This document shows, piece after piece, positions 16,286-26,700 of a stretch of DNA of 64,000 nt; position 1 is the stretch's first letter; each line of letters opens with the position of its first letter. Under the pieces are notes generated by a model. The model made no database searches. It was not told where the DNA came from and saw nothing but the letters and a program-made list of their open reading frames with translations. The DNA comes from a candidate division KSB1 bacterium (GTDB taxonomy: Bacteria > Zhuqueibacterota > Zhuqueibacteria > JANLFK01 > Oleimicrobiaceae). A program made the translations under genes and the position numbers. Where the stretch lies: the NCBI GenBank assembly GCA_024655945.1, contig JANLFK010000016.1, forward strand, positions 1-64,000, given 5' to 3'.

Positions 16286-19015
16286 ATGTGGGTAGGCAAG
16301 TGGCAGTGCCATCGGTTGTGGGCCGCGCTGCTATCCCTGCTGCTTGGGACAGCCGCATGGCGTCCGGCCTCAGGCGGTGGCACGGTGTACCTGGTGTTGG
16401 GGTCGGATACGGCCATTTGGGATGGGATGGACGTTGCCCGTTACGACTGCCTGTATCGGCTTGACCTGTACACTGACCCGACGCGCAATGCCTACAGGGT
16501 CATGGACCCTGCCTATCGCCAGCGCTTTGTGGACTCTTACGGCCAGCCTTTGAAGATGACTTGGTGGATGATGGCCGGCAACATCTTCCGCTATGCGCGC
16601 AACACCGACGTGCCCTTGCCGAACATCATGACCATGTACCTGATGAAGAAGTACCACGGCGACAATGTGGTCGCCAACGGCGATGAGCTTTCTCTCCACT
16701 ATCACACCTTCTTCTGGAGCGACTATGACGGCGATGGCCGCTGGTGGTGGAACCAGGCGCATACGTTCCAGGAATGCCGGGACGACTTTGACGTGACTCT
16801 CGCCCAGCTGCTGCTCGAAGAACAAGTCTTTCCGGTCTCCTTCCGCAGTGGCTGGCACTACATGGACAACGACTGGCAGCGCTATCTCAACCAGCTCCTA
16901 CCCTTCAGCATGCACAACGATTATCCCACGCGTGGCATCGACACCACCGAACCATTGGACAACATGATTGACTGGTCGCAGGCGCCGAGCCAATGGGTGC
17001 CGTACCATCCATCTGAGGACAACTACCAGCTTCCAGGCCACGGTGCAGGGTGGAATGTCCGTTCGGCGCACTTTTCGACCACCCTGGCTCGCGGCTATAT
17101 GGAAGAGATATTCGCCGAGGCGCAGCGCGGCGTCGACCAGGTGGCCTGCATCTGGGGACATTTGCCGGAGACTGACTTTCTGGAGAACATCGCCAGGATC
17201 GACAGTGCCGCCCATGCCGCAGCCGCGCGCTATCCAGGCGTCACCTTCCGCTACTGCACGGCGGTGGAGGCCATGCAGCGCTGGTTGCGCACCAACGATG
17301 TTAGGCCCCCTACCCTGACGGTGGACATCGTCGGTAGCGGGAGTGACGCGCGCCTGCGCATCCAGAGCGATGAGCCCCTCTTCCAGCCGCAGGCCGTGGT
17401 GGCGTTCAAGGATGTCTACGAAGAATATGACCTGTTGCCCAGTCGTGTCCTGGCGGCCAATGTCTGGGAGGTGACCTTGCCGGCGCAGAGGCTTGCCAAG
17501 GTGGGGCTGGCCGTCTGCGACACCGTCGGCAACCAGACGCTGTTCGTCCACCGCTTTCTACCTGATGACCGCTTTTGCGATGATGAAAGCGGCCACCTCA
17601 CGCCGGTGGCAGGGCAATGGAGCAGCATGGCGCAGGCGGCGTCGGGCCGCACTGCACAAAGGGCGACTATCGCCGCTGGTGACAGCGCCGTGGTGCGCTG
17701 GTATCCGCAGTTGGCTGAGGAGGGAGTCTACAACGTCTTTGTGCAGGTGCCGGCGGTGAGCAACCCCGCACCCGAGACGGCGTTCAGGCTCTTTGACCGT
17801 GGGGCCTACGTGGGCGGGACTGTGTTCAACGAGCCCCTGCGCGCTGGCGAGTGGCATTATCTGGCCACGGCACCGCTTTCCTCAGGACCTGAGACGTTTC
17901 TGGAAATGGTCGTACGCGGCGGGCAGACAGGGGGGACAGCGGTGGCCGACGTGGTCAAGTTCTCGGCGCTGGTGCGCGACCGTGACTTGCAGGTGCAACC
18001 GCCGGTGGTGGACCTGGGGGAGGTGAGCCGTCGCGACACTGTCCGCTTCTCCCTGCAGCTGCAAAATAGGGGGGTAGAGGAGCTCACCGTCACCGGCTAT
18101 GAGTCGGCCGGCGGCGAGCTGTCGTGCCCGGCCACCTTCCCGCTGCGCATCCCTGCCATGGGCCGCGTGAGCTTACCTGTGCATGCTTTTTGGAGGCAGT
18201 CAGGAGCAAGGATCGATTCGCTCACCCTGTTCAGCGACGACCCCCGCAAAGCGCGGCTCAGTGTTGCGGTGACGGCGCGCGTGCAGAACTACTTCTTGGT
18301 CGTGGACAATGAGGATCAGGGACATTATGCCGAATTCGGCGAGTGGCACTACAGCGTGGCCCAGGCCTATGGGCCGACCAGTCGCTATGCGCCGCTGAAC
18401 CAGACTCCACGTGCTTATGCCACCTTTACCGGCATTCTCGAGCTTGCCGGTGTCTACGAACTGTTCGAAATCGTGCCCACCACGGTGAATTCCACCAACA
18501 ACGCTTTGTACGTGGTCAGCCTGGCGGGCATACCCTTGGACTCGGTGATCATCAACCAGAATCTGGGCAGCGGCTCCTGGGTGCGCATCGGGCGCTACCA
18601 CTTCCCCGCCGGCGTGGACGTGAGCGTGCGGGTTATCGACACCGGGAAGAACACCGATCCCCAGGGCGTAGTCCTGCGCGCGGACGCCATCAAGTTTGCG
18701 TTGCTCAAGGAGGTAACCTTCGCCGAGCAGCCCTTGCCAGGGAGTGTTCCGTACCGCTTTCGCTTAGGGCAGAGTTACCCAAATCCTTGCAATGCCCGGG
18801 CGACCATTGCTTATGAGCTCGACCGTGAGGGGCGGGTGGAGCTGCGCGTCTACAACGCCGCCGGGCAGCAGGTGGCGGTGCTCGTAGAAGGCACACTGCC
18901 TGCAGGGCGTCATGAGGTGCATTGGGCGGTGGAGGATGTACCTTCCGGCGTCTATTTCTACCGCCTCAAGACCGAGCGCCAGGCCTTGATCGGCAAGCTC
19001 GCCGTGGTGCGCTGA
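16286..19015 (+). CDS. T9SS-exported NodB-like protein with golvesin-like domains
   Basis: 909-aa secreted protein. After a signal peptide (about 1-30) comes a domain (about 30-340) resembling the NodB/polysaccharide-deacetylase and GH57-like barrels: LHYHTFFWSDYDGDG, FRSGWHYMDNDW and a late HLPETDF. An Ig-like linker and two golvesin C-terminal-like domains follow (about 440-560 and 665-805, FVQVPAVSNP and VVDNEDQGHYAEFGEW), with an Ig/ASPM-like segment between. The last 85 residues are a T9SS sorting domain (RLGQSYPNPCNARATIAYEL), with Cys in place of the usual Phe. Family knowledge suggests polysaccharide modification; the catalytic residues are not certain. The ribosome site is weak. Confidence 0.72.
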   Translation: MWVGKWQCHRLWAALLSLLLGTAAWRPASGGGTVYLVLGSDTAIWDGMDVARYDCLYRLDLYTDPTRNAYRVMDPAYRQRFVDSYGQPLKMTWWMMAGNIFRYARNTDVPLPNIMTMYLMKKYHGDNVVANGDELSLHYHTFFWSDYDGDGRWWWNQAHTFQECRDDFDVTLAQLLLEEQVFPVSFRSGWHYMDNDWQRYLNQLLPFSMHNDYPTRGIDTTEPLDNMIDWSQAPSQWVPYHPSEDNYQLPGHGAGWNVRSAHFSTTLARGYMEEIFAEAQRGVDQVACIWGHLPETDFLENIARIDSAAHAAAARYPGVTFRYCTAVEAMQRWLRTNDVRPPTLTVDIVGSGSDARLRIQSDEPLFQPQAVVAFKDVYEEYDLLPSRVLAANVWEVTLPAQRLAKVGLAVCDTVGNQTLFVHRFLPDDRFCDDESGHLTPVAGQWSSMAQAASGRTAQRATIAAGDSAVVRWYPQLAEEGVYNVFVQVPAVSNPAPETAFRLFDRGAYVGGTVFNEPLRAGEWHYLATAPLSSGPETFLEMVVRGGQTGGTAVADVVKFSALVRDRDLQVQPPVVDLGEVSRRDTVRFSLQLQNRGVEELTVTGYESAGGELSCPATFPLRIPAMGRVSLPVHAFWRQSGARIDSLTLFSDDPRKARLSVAVTARVQNYFLVVDNEDQGHYAEFGEWHYSVAQAYGPTSRYAPLNQTPRAYATFTGILELAGVYELFEIVPTTVNSTNNALYVVSLAGIPLDSVIINQNLGSGSWVRIGRYHFPAGVDVSVRVIDTGKNTDPQGVVLRADAIKFALLKEVTFAEQPLPGSVPYRFRLGQSYPNPCNARATIAYELDREGRVELRVYNAAGQQVAVLVEGTLPAGRHEVHWAVEDVPSGVYFYRLKTERQALIGKLAVVR

Positions 19016-19045
19016 AGGTCCTGTGGTCCCATTTCGAAAAGGGCC

Positions 19046-20161
19046 ATGCAAACAACTCCGTCGAAAAGGCTCCTGTCGCTGGATGCCTTCCGTGGCCTCA
19101 CCATCATCTTCATGACCTTGGTGAACAACCCGGGGAGCTGGCGGTATGTGCTCCCTCCGCTCCGTCACGCCGAATGGCACGGCTGCACACCCACCGACCT
19201 GGTGTTTCCTTTCTTCCTGTTCATCATGGGCGTTGCCATGGCCTTTTCTTTTGCGAGAAGATTGGAAACTGCCGGCAAGAAGGGCCCCCTGTATCTGCAG
19301 ATTGTGAAGAGGACGGCGCTCCTCTTACTCCTCGGGTGGTTTTTGAACCTGTTTCCAGAGTTCGATTTCGTCCACATGCGCTTGTCCGGTGTGTTGCAGC
19401 GGATTGGGCTGTGCTACTTTTTCGCCTCGTTGCTGGTGCTCCACCTCGGCAGGCGTGGGCAGGTGGTGAGCCTTGTGCTGCTCCTGGTGGGATACTGGGC
19501 CATCATGGCATTGGTGCCCTTTCCAGGGCGGGGAGCCGATCCCTGGGCGCTGGGCAGCAACTTGGCGCAGTACGTGGACAATTTGCTCCTGAAAGGGCAC
19601 ATGTGGAAGCCGGATTTTGACCCGGAGGGTTTTCTCAGCACATTGCCCGCTATTGCCAGCACCCTGTTTGGCTACCTGACCGGGCAGTGGCTGCGCAGCG
19701 AACGGGCACCATTGGAAAAGACCGTGGGCATGTTCGTTTCGGCCAATCTCCTCCTCGTGGTAGCCCTTGTCTGGGCAACCTGGATGCCGCTGAACAAGCA
19801 GCTATGGACCAGCAGTTACGTCCTCTACACCACGGGGCTGGCGCTGCACTTCCTTGCCATGAGCTACTGGGCCATTGACATCAAGGGGTGGCGGCGTGGA
19901 CTGCAGCCGCTGATCGTGTACGGCAGCAACGCCATTCTGGCCTACTTCGGCTCTTCGCTGCTGGCCAAATGGCTGTACTATTGGCAGTTCACCATGGCCG
20001 ACGGCAGCCGGCAGCCGGTGAAAGGCCTGATCTACAGCAAAGTGCTGGTGCCGGTGGCCGGCAACTGGGGAGGATCCCTCCTCTACCCCTTTCTGCACAT
20101 TCTCCTGTGGCTTGGCATCTTGACCATCCTCTATCGCAAGAGGGTCTTTATCAAATTGTGA
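19046..20161 (+). CDS. NagX/HGSNAT-like integral membrane acetyltransferase (DUF5009 type)
   Basis: 371-aa polytopic membrane protein with about ten hydrophobic segments. The N-terminal signature LLSLDAFRGLTIIFMTLVNN and the block CTPTDLVFPFFLFIMGVAMA are typical of the COG4299 family, related to the lysosomal heparan-alpha-glucosaminide N-acetyltransferase; bacterial members are called NagX and often sit in amino-sugar or peptidoglycan-salvage loci. By analogy it would transfer acetyl groups across the membrane to a glucosamine-containing sugar; this is not proven for bacterial members. It starts 30 nt after the upstream gene and is followed by cell-wall hydrolases, which fits that role. Confidence 0.82.
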   Translation: MQTTPSKRLLSLDAFRGLTIIFMTLVNNPGSWRYVLPPLRHAEWHGCTPTDLVFPFFLFIMGVAMAFSFARRLETAGKKGPLYLQIVKRTALLLLLGWFLNLFPEFDFVHMRLSGVLQRIGLCYFFASLLVLHLGRRGQVVSLVLLLVGYWAIMALVPFPGRGADPWALGSNLAQYVDNLLLKGHMWKPDFDPEGFLSTLPAIASTLFGYLTGQWLRSERAPLEKTVGMFVSANLLLVVALVWATWMPLNKQLWTSSYVLYTTGLALHFLAMSYWAIDIKGWRRGLQPLIVYGSNAILAYFGSSLLAKWLYYWQFTMADGSRQPVKGLIYSKVLVPVAGNWGGSLLYPFLHILLWLGILTILYRKRVFIKL

Positions 20162-20199
20162 AGCGGTAACATGTGTCTTTAAGAAGTGAGGAAATGGAC

Positions 20200-21177
20200 A
20201 TGAGGCGTCTGTGGCTGTTGTTGAGTCTTCTGCTCGTGGCCTGGAGCCAGGTCAGCGGCGGGGTCAGAGTGGTGGGCAAAGCGGTCAAGCTGGTGGGGGG
20301 TGACGGCAACTTTTTCATGAACCCGGTCTGGTCACCGGATGGCCAGATGATCGCTTTCACCGGGGAGCGTTACGAGGGGCTGTGGGTAATGAAGGCCGAT
20401 GGCAGCGGTGTGCGGGAATTGACCGCCGAGCCGGCTGCAGGCTATGGCTTCGAGTGGTCGGCTGATTCTCGGGCGATTCTGGCGCGTGTGGCCCAGTATC
20501 GCGGGCCCTTCCGCTACAACGCAGCCAAGCTCTTCCGCGTCGACACCGGGGAGGCTACCCTCTTGACCGAATACCGCACCTCTATGCCGGAACTCCCCCG
20601 CTGGGCGGAAGGGGACAGCAAAGTGGTGATCGTCGGGCCGAAGGAAGTGGAGGTGGTGGAATCAGGGAAGCAGGTGGCGGAAATGGCCAAGGTCTCCCCT
20701 CGCTACTTCTGCTACCAGAAGGGTGGGGCGATTGTGGTAGCTGGTGGCGGTGCCAAGCCTTTGGCTACGCTCGATCCCCTGCCTGGCGAGCAGTACCTCA
20801 ACGAGGTTGTGTCCCCCGATGGGCGGCGCGTGGCCTTCGAGGTCTTGGGCGGCGACCTCTACGTGGTGAACACCGACGGAACCGGCCTCGTGGACTTGGG
20901 TCGTGGCAACAGACCGCAGTGGGCGCCAGACAGCCATCACCTGGTCTACATGATTGCCGAGGATGACGGCCATCAGTTCACCTCCTCGGACATCTACTGC
21001 ATCGGGGCCGACGGCTCGGGAAAGACAGCGCTCACCAGCACGCCAGAGCGGTTGGAGATGAACCCCTGCTGGTCGCCGGACGGAAGCAAGATCGCATTCG
21101 ACACCATGGACGAGGGGGCCATCTATGTGCTTCCCGTCGCGATTGTGGACACCAGCAAGACGCGCATTGAGCAGTGA
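20200..21177 (+). CDS. TolB-like PD40/WD40 propeller protein, exported
   Basis: 325-aa protein with a signal peptide (MRRLWLLLSLLLVAWSQVSGG) and a beta-propeller built of PD40 repeats: NPVWSPDGQMIAFTG, LPRWAEGDSKVVIVG, WAPDSHHLVYM and NPCWSPDGSKIAFDT. Such propellers are usually binding or scaffold modules. GTGAGG gives ATG 20200 the best spacing (8 nt); in-frame ATG 20194 and GTG 20173 are poorer. It lies 38 nt after the NagX-like gene and 38 nt before the amidase, so it is probably part of the same transcript. No enzymatic domain is visible. Confidence 0.8.
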   Translation: MRRLWLLLSLLLVAWSQVSGGVRVVGKAVKLVGGDGNFFMNPVWSPDGQMIAFTGERYEGLWVMKADGSGVRELTAEPAAGYGFEWSADSRAILARVAQYRGPFRYNAAKLFRVDTGEATLLTEYRTSMPELPRWAEGDSKVVIVGPKEVEVVESGKQVAEMAKVSPRYFCYQKGGAIVVAGGGAKPLATLDPLPGEQYLNEVVSPDGRRVAFEVLGGDLYVVNTDGTGLVDLGRGNRPQWAPDSHHLVYMIAEDDGHQFTSSDIYCIGADGSGKTALTSTPERLEMNPCWSPDGSKIAFDTMDEGAIYVLPVAIVDTSKTRIEQ

Positions 21178-21215
21178 GTCGCCTGGCGAAGGAACAACGG
21201 AGAGAGAGAAGATAG

Positions 21216-23753
21216 ATGCGGACGAACAAGAATGGAGAGTACTTGGTCATTCTTGCACTTCTGGCGGCTGTATTCCTGCCGGCCCTTGGGTTGGCGCAAG
21301 TGACCGGGTTGTCTGGGTGGAACATTTTCCTCGATCCGGGTCACAGCCAGAAAGAGAACATGGGGGTATACGGCTACTCCGAGGCGGAGCGCAATTTGCG
21401 CGTTGGCCTGCGCCTGCGCGAGATGCTGCTCAACGAGACGGACATCGACACGGTCTACATCTCGCGCACCAATGACCAGCAGCAGGTGTCGCTGACCCAG
21501 CGCACCGATTTCGCCAACCGCGTTGGCGCCGCCTGGTTTCACTCGATTCACAGCGATGCTGGCGACCCCGCGGCCAACAGCACCTTGCTCCTTTGGGGCC
21601 AATACTACAACGGCCAGGAGAAGTACCCGCCTGGCGGCAAGGCGATGTCGGATATCATGGTCGTGCTCCTCACGCGCGGGATGCGCACCACCACCAGGGG
21701 CTCCATCGGCGACTGCAGTTTCTACACCTGGTCGGACTTTTGTCGGACCTCGGGCGGGCCGTATCTGCACGTGAACCGCGTGACGACGATGCCCTCCGAG
21801 CTCAGCGAGGCCGGTTTCCACACCAATCCGCGCCAGAACCAGCTCTTTATGAATGCCGACTGGAAGCGGCTGGAGGCGCGCACCTTTTTCTGGTCTATTC
21901 TGCGCTTCCATCGCTTGCCGCGACCGGCGCCGGGGATTTGCACCGGTATCGTCTACGATGCGGAAACCGGCGTACCGCTCAACGGCGCCAGAGTCACCGT
22001 GGGCGGTGCCACCTATGTGACCGATACCTACGAGTCGCTCTTCCACCTTTACTCCGGCGACCCGCAGCAACTGCACAACGGCTTCTACTACATCGAAGGG
22101 TTGGGTACGGCCAGCACTGAGCTGAGTGTCGAGGCTGACAACTACATTCCTGTGCAGATGCGCGTCACTCTGTCTGACACGTTTTTCACCTTCGTGGATG
22201 TGGGTCTGTACAGCACCGTGCCGCCGGTGGTCAGGACTACCTACCCCGCGGACGGCGACACCGCATTCCCCGCCTGGGCGGATATGTCCATCACTTTCAG
22301 CAGGCCCATGGACAAGCAGTCGGTGGAGGCGGCCTTTGCTTTGTGGCCGCCAGCCGCCGTGTCCTTCGTCTGGTCCTCCGACGGCACGCGTCTGACTGTA
22401 AAGACGGATACGCTGCTTTTCACCACCAACTATGTGTTGACCATCGCCGGCACGGCGCGCAGCATTCACGGCTACTTCCTGGACGGTAATGGCGACGGCG
22501 TGGGGGGCGACGACGTGGTCGTCCGTTTCCGCACCAGCCGCGCGGACATTACGCCCCCAAAGCTGGTCAAGATCTACCCGAAGCAGAACGCCACCAACGT
22601 AGAGCTCCACCCCATCATCAGCGCATGGTACGACGAGGAGCTGGACACCACGGTAGACTTTGCCGCGCTTTTCAAGGTGGAGCGGTTCTTGGATCACACC
22701 TACGTGCCCGGCACGCTCAAGCACTATCTGGTGAACAAGCAGAGCGTGTTGACGTTCTTTCCAGATGCCCCTTTGTATCCGAGGGAGACATATGTGACGA
22801 GGATTTTTGCCGGCTTGCGGGACTACTTTGGCAACGTGGTCATCAATAACCGCTCCTACAGCTTCGTTACCACAGGCACGTCCCTGCAAACCGCGGGCAT
22901 CGACGATTTTGAGGCGGGCGTGGGCAACTGGTGGGCGCCGCAACAGAGCGGCAGCACCACGGGTATTGTCACCGAGCAGACGAACAGACAGGCGGAGCAG
23001 GGGGTGGTCAACCTTCTCACCAGCAGCACTACCGCCATGCGCGTGAACTTTGCCTGGGACGTGGGCGCACCCTCCTGGCTGATCCGGGTGTACTTGTCTG
23101 GAGGCGCGCCCAAGAACGTGCGCTTCGATAGCAGCTACATGTTGCAAGTATACGTGTTCGGCGACGGGAGCGGCACCTTGTTCCGCTTTTGCGTGGACGA
23201 CCGCGTGCCCGATTACCAGGCCGCCAACCACGAGGTGAGCCCATGGTACGCCATCGACTGGGTGGGGTGGCGATTGGTGACGTGGGACATGTCGCGCGAC
23301 GGTACGGGGACCTGGCTGGGTGACGGCAACCTGGACGGGACGTTGGGGTTCGACAGCATCCAGCTCTCCTCCCAACCCGGAGGTGCACCCCAGGGTACGC
23401 TGGTCTTTGACGACCTGCGCCTCGCCCGGCCCACACAGGTCAGGGTGGAGCCCCCAGTAGCCAGCGTGCCGACAAGGCTTCGCCTTGCCCAGGGCTACCC
23501 AAATCCGTTCAACGCCTTGGTGACACTCCACTACGAAGTGCCAGATGGTGTGCACCATGTGCAGTTGGCTTTGTACGATGCGTTAGGACGGAAGGTCAAG
23601 ACCGTGGTCGACGGAGCGCAAGCGGGTGGTGTCTACCGCGTGCAATGGGATGGCACCGATGACCGGGGGCAGAGCGTGGCAAGTGGCGTATACCTCTGTC
23701 GCCTGAGCACAGACGAGGGGAGTGCCAGCGTTCAGCTCATCCTCACGCGCTAA
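21216..23753 (+). CDS. T9SS-exported Amidase_3 N-acetylmuramoyl-L-alanine amidase
   Basis: 845-aa secreted zinc amidase predicted to cut the bond between MurNAc and the stem peptide. The Amidase_3 domain (about 35-235) carries the expected ligands: His43 in LDPGHSQ, Glu56 in YSEAERNL, His112 in HSIHSDAG, and catalytic Glu198 in SEAGFHTN. A carboxypeptidase-regulatory-like segment (about 240-330), an SbsA/Big_5 Ig-like domain (about 335-435, ADMSITFSRPMDKQSVEAAF), a second Ig-like domain and a jelly-roll-like region (about 555-745) follow. A sorting domain (about 755-845, QGYPNPFNALVTLHYEV) closes it. The non-catalytic modules are shared with the next gene, 42 nt downstream. Catalytic assignment is good; whether it acts on self or foreign wall is unknown. 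Confidence 0.9.
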   Translation: MRTNKNGEYLVILALLAAVFLPALGLAQVTGLSGWNIFLDPGHSQKENMGVYGYSEAERNLRVGLRLREMLLNETDIDTVYISRTNDQQQVSLTQRTDFANRVGAAWFHSIHSDAGDPAANSTLLLWGQYYNGQEKYPPGGKAMSDIMVVLLTRGMRTTTRGSIGDCSFYTWSDFCRTSGGPYLHVNRVTTMPSELSEAGFHTNPRQNQLFMNADWKRLEARTFFWSILRFHRLPRPAPGICTGIVYDAETGVPLNGARVTVGGATYVTDTYESLFHLYSGDPQQLHNGFYYIEGLGTASTELSVEADNYIPVQMRVTLSDTFFTFVDVGLYSTVPPVVRTTYPADGDTAFPAWADMSITFSRPMDKQSVEAAFALWPPAAVSFVWSSDGTRLTVKTDTLLFTTNYVLTIAGTARSIHGYFLDGNGDGVGGDDVVVRFRTSRADITPPKLVKIYPKQNATNVELHPIISAWYDEELDTTVDFAALFKVERFLDHTYVPGTLKHYLVNKQSVLTFFPDAPLYPRETYVTRIFAGLRDYFGNVVINNRSYSFVTTGTSLQTAGIDDFEAGVGNWWAPQQSGSTTGIVTEQTNRQAEQGVVNLLTSSTTAMRVNFAWDVGAPSWLIRVYLSGGAPKNVRFDSSYMLQVYVFGDGSGTLFRFCVDDRVPDYQAANHEVSPWYAIDWVGWRLVTWDMSRDGTGTWLGDGNLDGTLGFDSIQLSSQPGGAPQGTLVFDDLRLARPTQVRVEPPVASVPTRLRLAQGYPNPFNALVTLHYEVPDGVHHVQLALYDALGRKVKTVVDGAQAGGVYRVQWDGTDDRGQSVASGVYLCRLSTDEGSASVQLILTR

Positions 23754-23795
23754 GGGCGAACTGGAGCAAAAACGATTTCTTGTTCGGGAGGCCTA

Positions 23796-26700
23796 ATGAA
23801 ACAGTTGTGCAGTCTGCTGTTGAGCATGATCCTCGCTCACGGCCTGCTGGCCAGTGGCAACCGTGAATTCCGCGCCACGTGGGTGATTACCTGGGAACAC
23901 ATCAGTCCGTCGCTCACGGCTGAGCAGAACAAGGCAAACGTGCGCGCCATCCTGGACCGGCACAAGGGGGCAAACATGAACGCGGTCTTGTGGCAATGCC
24001 GGCAGAGCGGGACGGCCTACTACAACTCTTCGTTCGAGCCATGGGGTTACTACGCCGGCTACCAGTATCCCGGCTACGATCCTTTGGCCTATGCCATCGA
24101 AGAGGCGCACAAGCGGGGCATGGAGGTGCACGCCTGGTTCAACGTGTTTCAGGTCTCGTCCACCTATCCCGGAGCCCCGGCGGTGCTGCATCCGGAGTGG
24201 ATCTGTCGCGATCGCGACGGCAACCCCATGACCAGCAACATCGCCTTTTCCCCAGGGCTGGAGGCGGTGCGGGCCTACACCATTGCCGTGGCGATGGAAA
24301 TCGTGCGCAACTACGATATCGACGGCCTGCACCTGGACTACGTGCGCTGGAACGAGTACAGCAACTCAAAGCTCTCCAAGAAGCTGGCCAAGATGGCCGA
24401 GCAGCAACAGTGGCTGGACGGCATGATCCCGGCGGAGCAGCTGCAGGACCTGCAAGAGAACGCCGCCGGCCGCTACCTTTACGACATCGAGCACCCGTAC
24501 AGTGCCGGTGTACCGGCTGGTTTCGCCTCGTGGGAGGACTGGTGGCGCTGGTCGGTAACCGAGTTCGTGCGCGTGTTGCACGACTCCATCCAGGCTGTGA
24601 AGCCGTGGGTCAGGCTGTCGCCGGCAGCATTGGGCAAGTACAACTGGTCAAGCTGGCAGGGCTACGGCACTGTCTACCAGGATGCGGCGCTCTGGTTCAA
24701 TGAAGGCTACATCGAGCAGTTGACCCCCATGCACTATCACTGGCTCACACCCGACGGATTCTACGCCATGCTGGTCGGCCCGAGCGAGTCCTGGGGGCCG
24801 TGGATCCAGAAAGGCATTGCCGAGGGGCGGCTGTTCACCGTCGGGCCGGGTTCGTACCAATTCGCCTACGAAAAGGTCTGGTACCGTCATCCCGCCGTCG
24901 TGGAGGTCTGTCGCACCGTGCCGTGGGTGGATGGGTTCCAATTCTTCAGCTATGGGAGCTGGCAGGCCTACCAGTACTGGGAGGAAGCCGGACAAACCTT
25001 CTTCGAGCGCAAGACCAAGGTGCGCTCCGGCTGGTCTCCACACGCCGATGTCCCCGATGCCCCCAGTATCGCCATCCGCAAACTGGATTCGTTACGCTAC
25101 GAGCTGACCATTACCCCGCCGCCATCGGTGCGTACGCCGCACCGTTATGCCATCTACCGCTCCGAGGACGACGTCATCGACCTCGAGCAGGACCGCATCG
25201 TGGACGTGCATTTCGGCATCACACCCTACACGGTGGTGGAAGAGTTCCCCGGCACGCAGGACTATAACGGCGCGTATCGCTACGCCGCAACAGTGCTGGA
25301 CCGTTATTGGAACGAGTCCGCGCCGTCCAACGTGGTGGTTACCGATCCACTTCCTTCTTTCGCACCGGTGGTGGTAGCCACCAGCCCGGCGGAAGGGGAC
25401 ACCGTCCCGGTGAACGCTGCGATCTCCTTTACCTTTTCCAAGACGATGGACAAGAGCAGTGTTGAGGCGGCGCTGACCTTTGTCCCTCCCTTTGAGGTGA
25501 CGACGATGACCTGGCTGGATGGGAAGGTGCTGCAGATTGTGCCGGTGCGTCTGCAGTTTGCCACTGCCTACACCGTGACGGTGGGAGCCAGTGCTACCGA
25601 CATCAACGGCCGCCGGCTGGACGGCAACGGCGATGGGGTAGAGGGGGATCCATTCGTCCTGCGCTTTGCCACGCGCCGGATCGATGATGTTGGCCCACGC
25701 GTCCTGGTGACCTATCCTGCGTTCCCGGTCGGGCAAGCCATGGACGTGGACGACGTGATTACGCTGGTGTTCGATGAGCTGATCAAGCCGGCGAGCATGA
25801 CGGACACGACCGTCAGTGTCACGAGTGCCGCCGGGGAAGCCCGCGTCGAGGCTTTAGCTACAGCAACGGCCGACCGCTCCCTGGTGTGCATCAGGGCATG
25901 GGAGCCTCTCGCGCCGGAGACCGAGTACACGGTGTATGTGCGCAACACGATTCAGGACACGACCGGCAACCAGATGGAGGACGACTTCTCCTGGGGCTTT
26001 CGCACCTCCAAGGCGCACTATGTGGAGAGTCGCATGATCGACGACTTCTCCGCTGCCGGCAACTGGGAGCAGCCCAGCTACAGCGGCTCCACCTCCGGGA
26101 TTGTGGTAGCAAACTCGACCTTTGGCATCACCAGTGCCGTCTACCTGCCCGCCTCAGCCACGCGGCCGGTATCAAAGCGCTCAGCTTTCCTGACGTACGA
26201 ATGGATGGAGACACCGCCGCCACAAGGCTATCTCCTGCGAGAGTACCTGAAGACCGGACCGCCGCGCGACGTGGTGTTTGATACCACCTACACGCTTCAA
26301 GTCTACCTCTACGGCGATGCGAGCGGCAACAAGTTCCGTTTCTGCCTGGATGAAGGGACGGGCACCGATTGGCCCTATCACGAAGTCTCCAATTGGGTGA
26401 CCATCGACTGGTACGGCTGGCGCTTGGTGGAATGGCACCTGAGCGACCCCGGCAGTGTGGGCAGTTGGATTGGCGACGGCGTCATGAACGGGAAGGCCTA
26501 CCGCATCGATAGCTTCCAGCTGACGCGAGGCGAAACGGGGGCAGTCAGGGGGCGGCTCTTCTTCGACAACCTGCGCTTGGTGAAAAAGTCGACTGAGCCG
26601 GTGCGAGTGGAACCCACCGGCAGCAACGTGCCGCTGGCCTTCATGCTCCATCCGGCATACCCGAATCCCTTCAACCCCGTGGCGACCATCCCCTTCGACA

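Noticed and set aside
21123-23558. 811-codon open frame on the minus strand opposite the amidase gene
   Set aside because: It is antisense to a gene with clear domains and intact catalytic residues, its translation is His/Val/Arg-rich without recognisable motifs, and it has no supporting ribosome site. Long antisense frames are common in GC-rich DNA.
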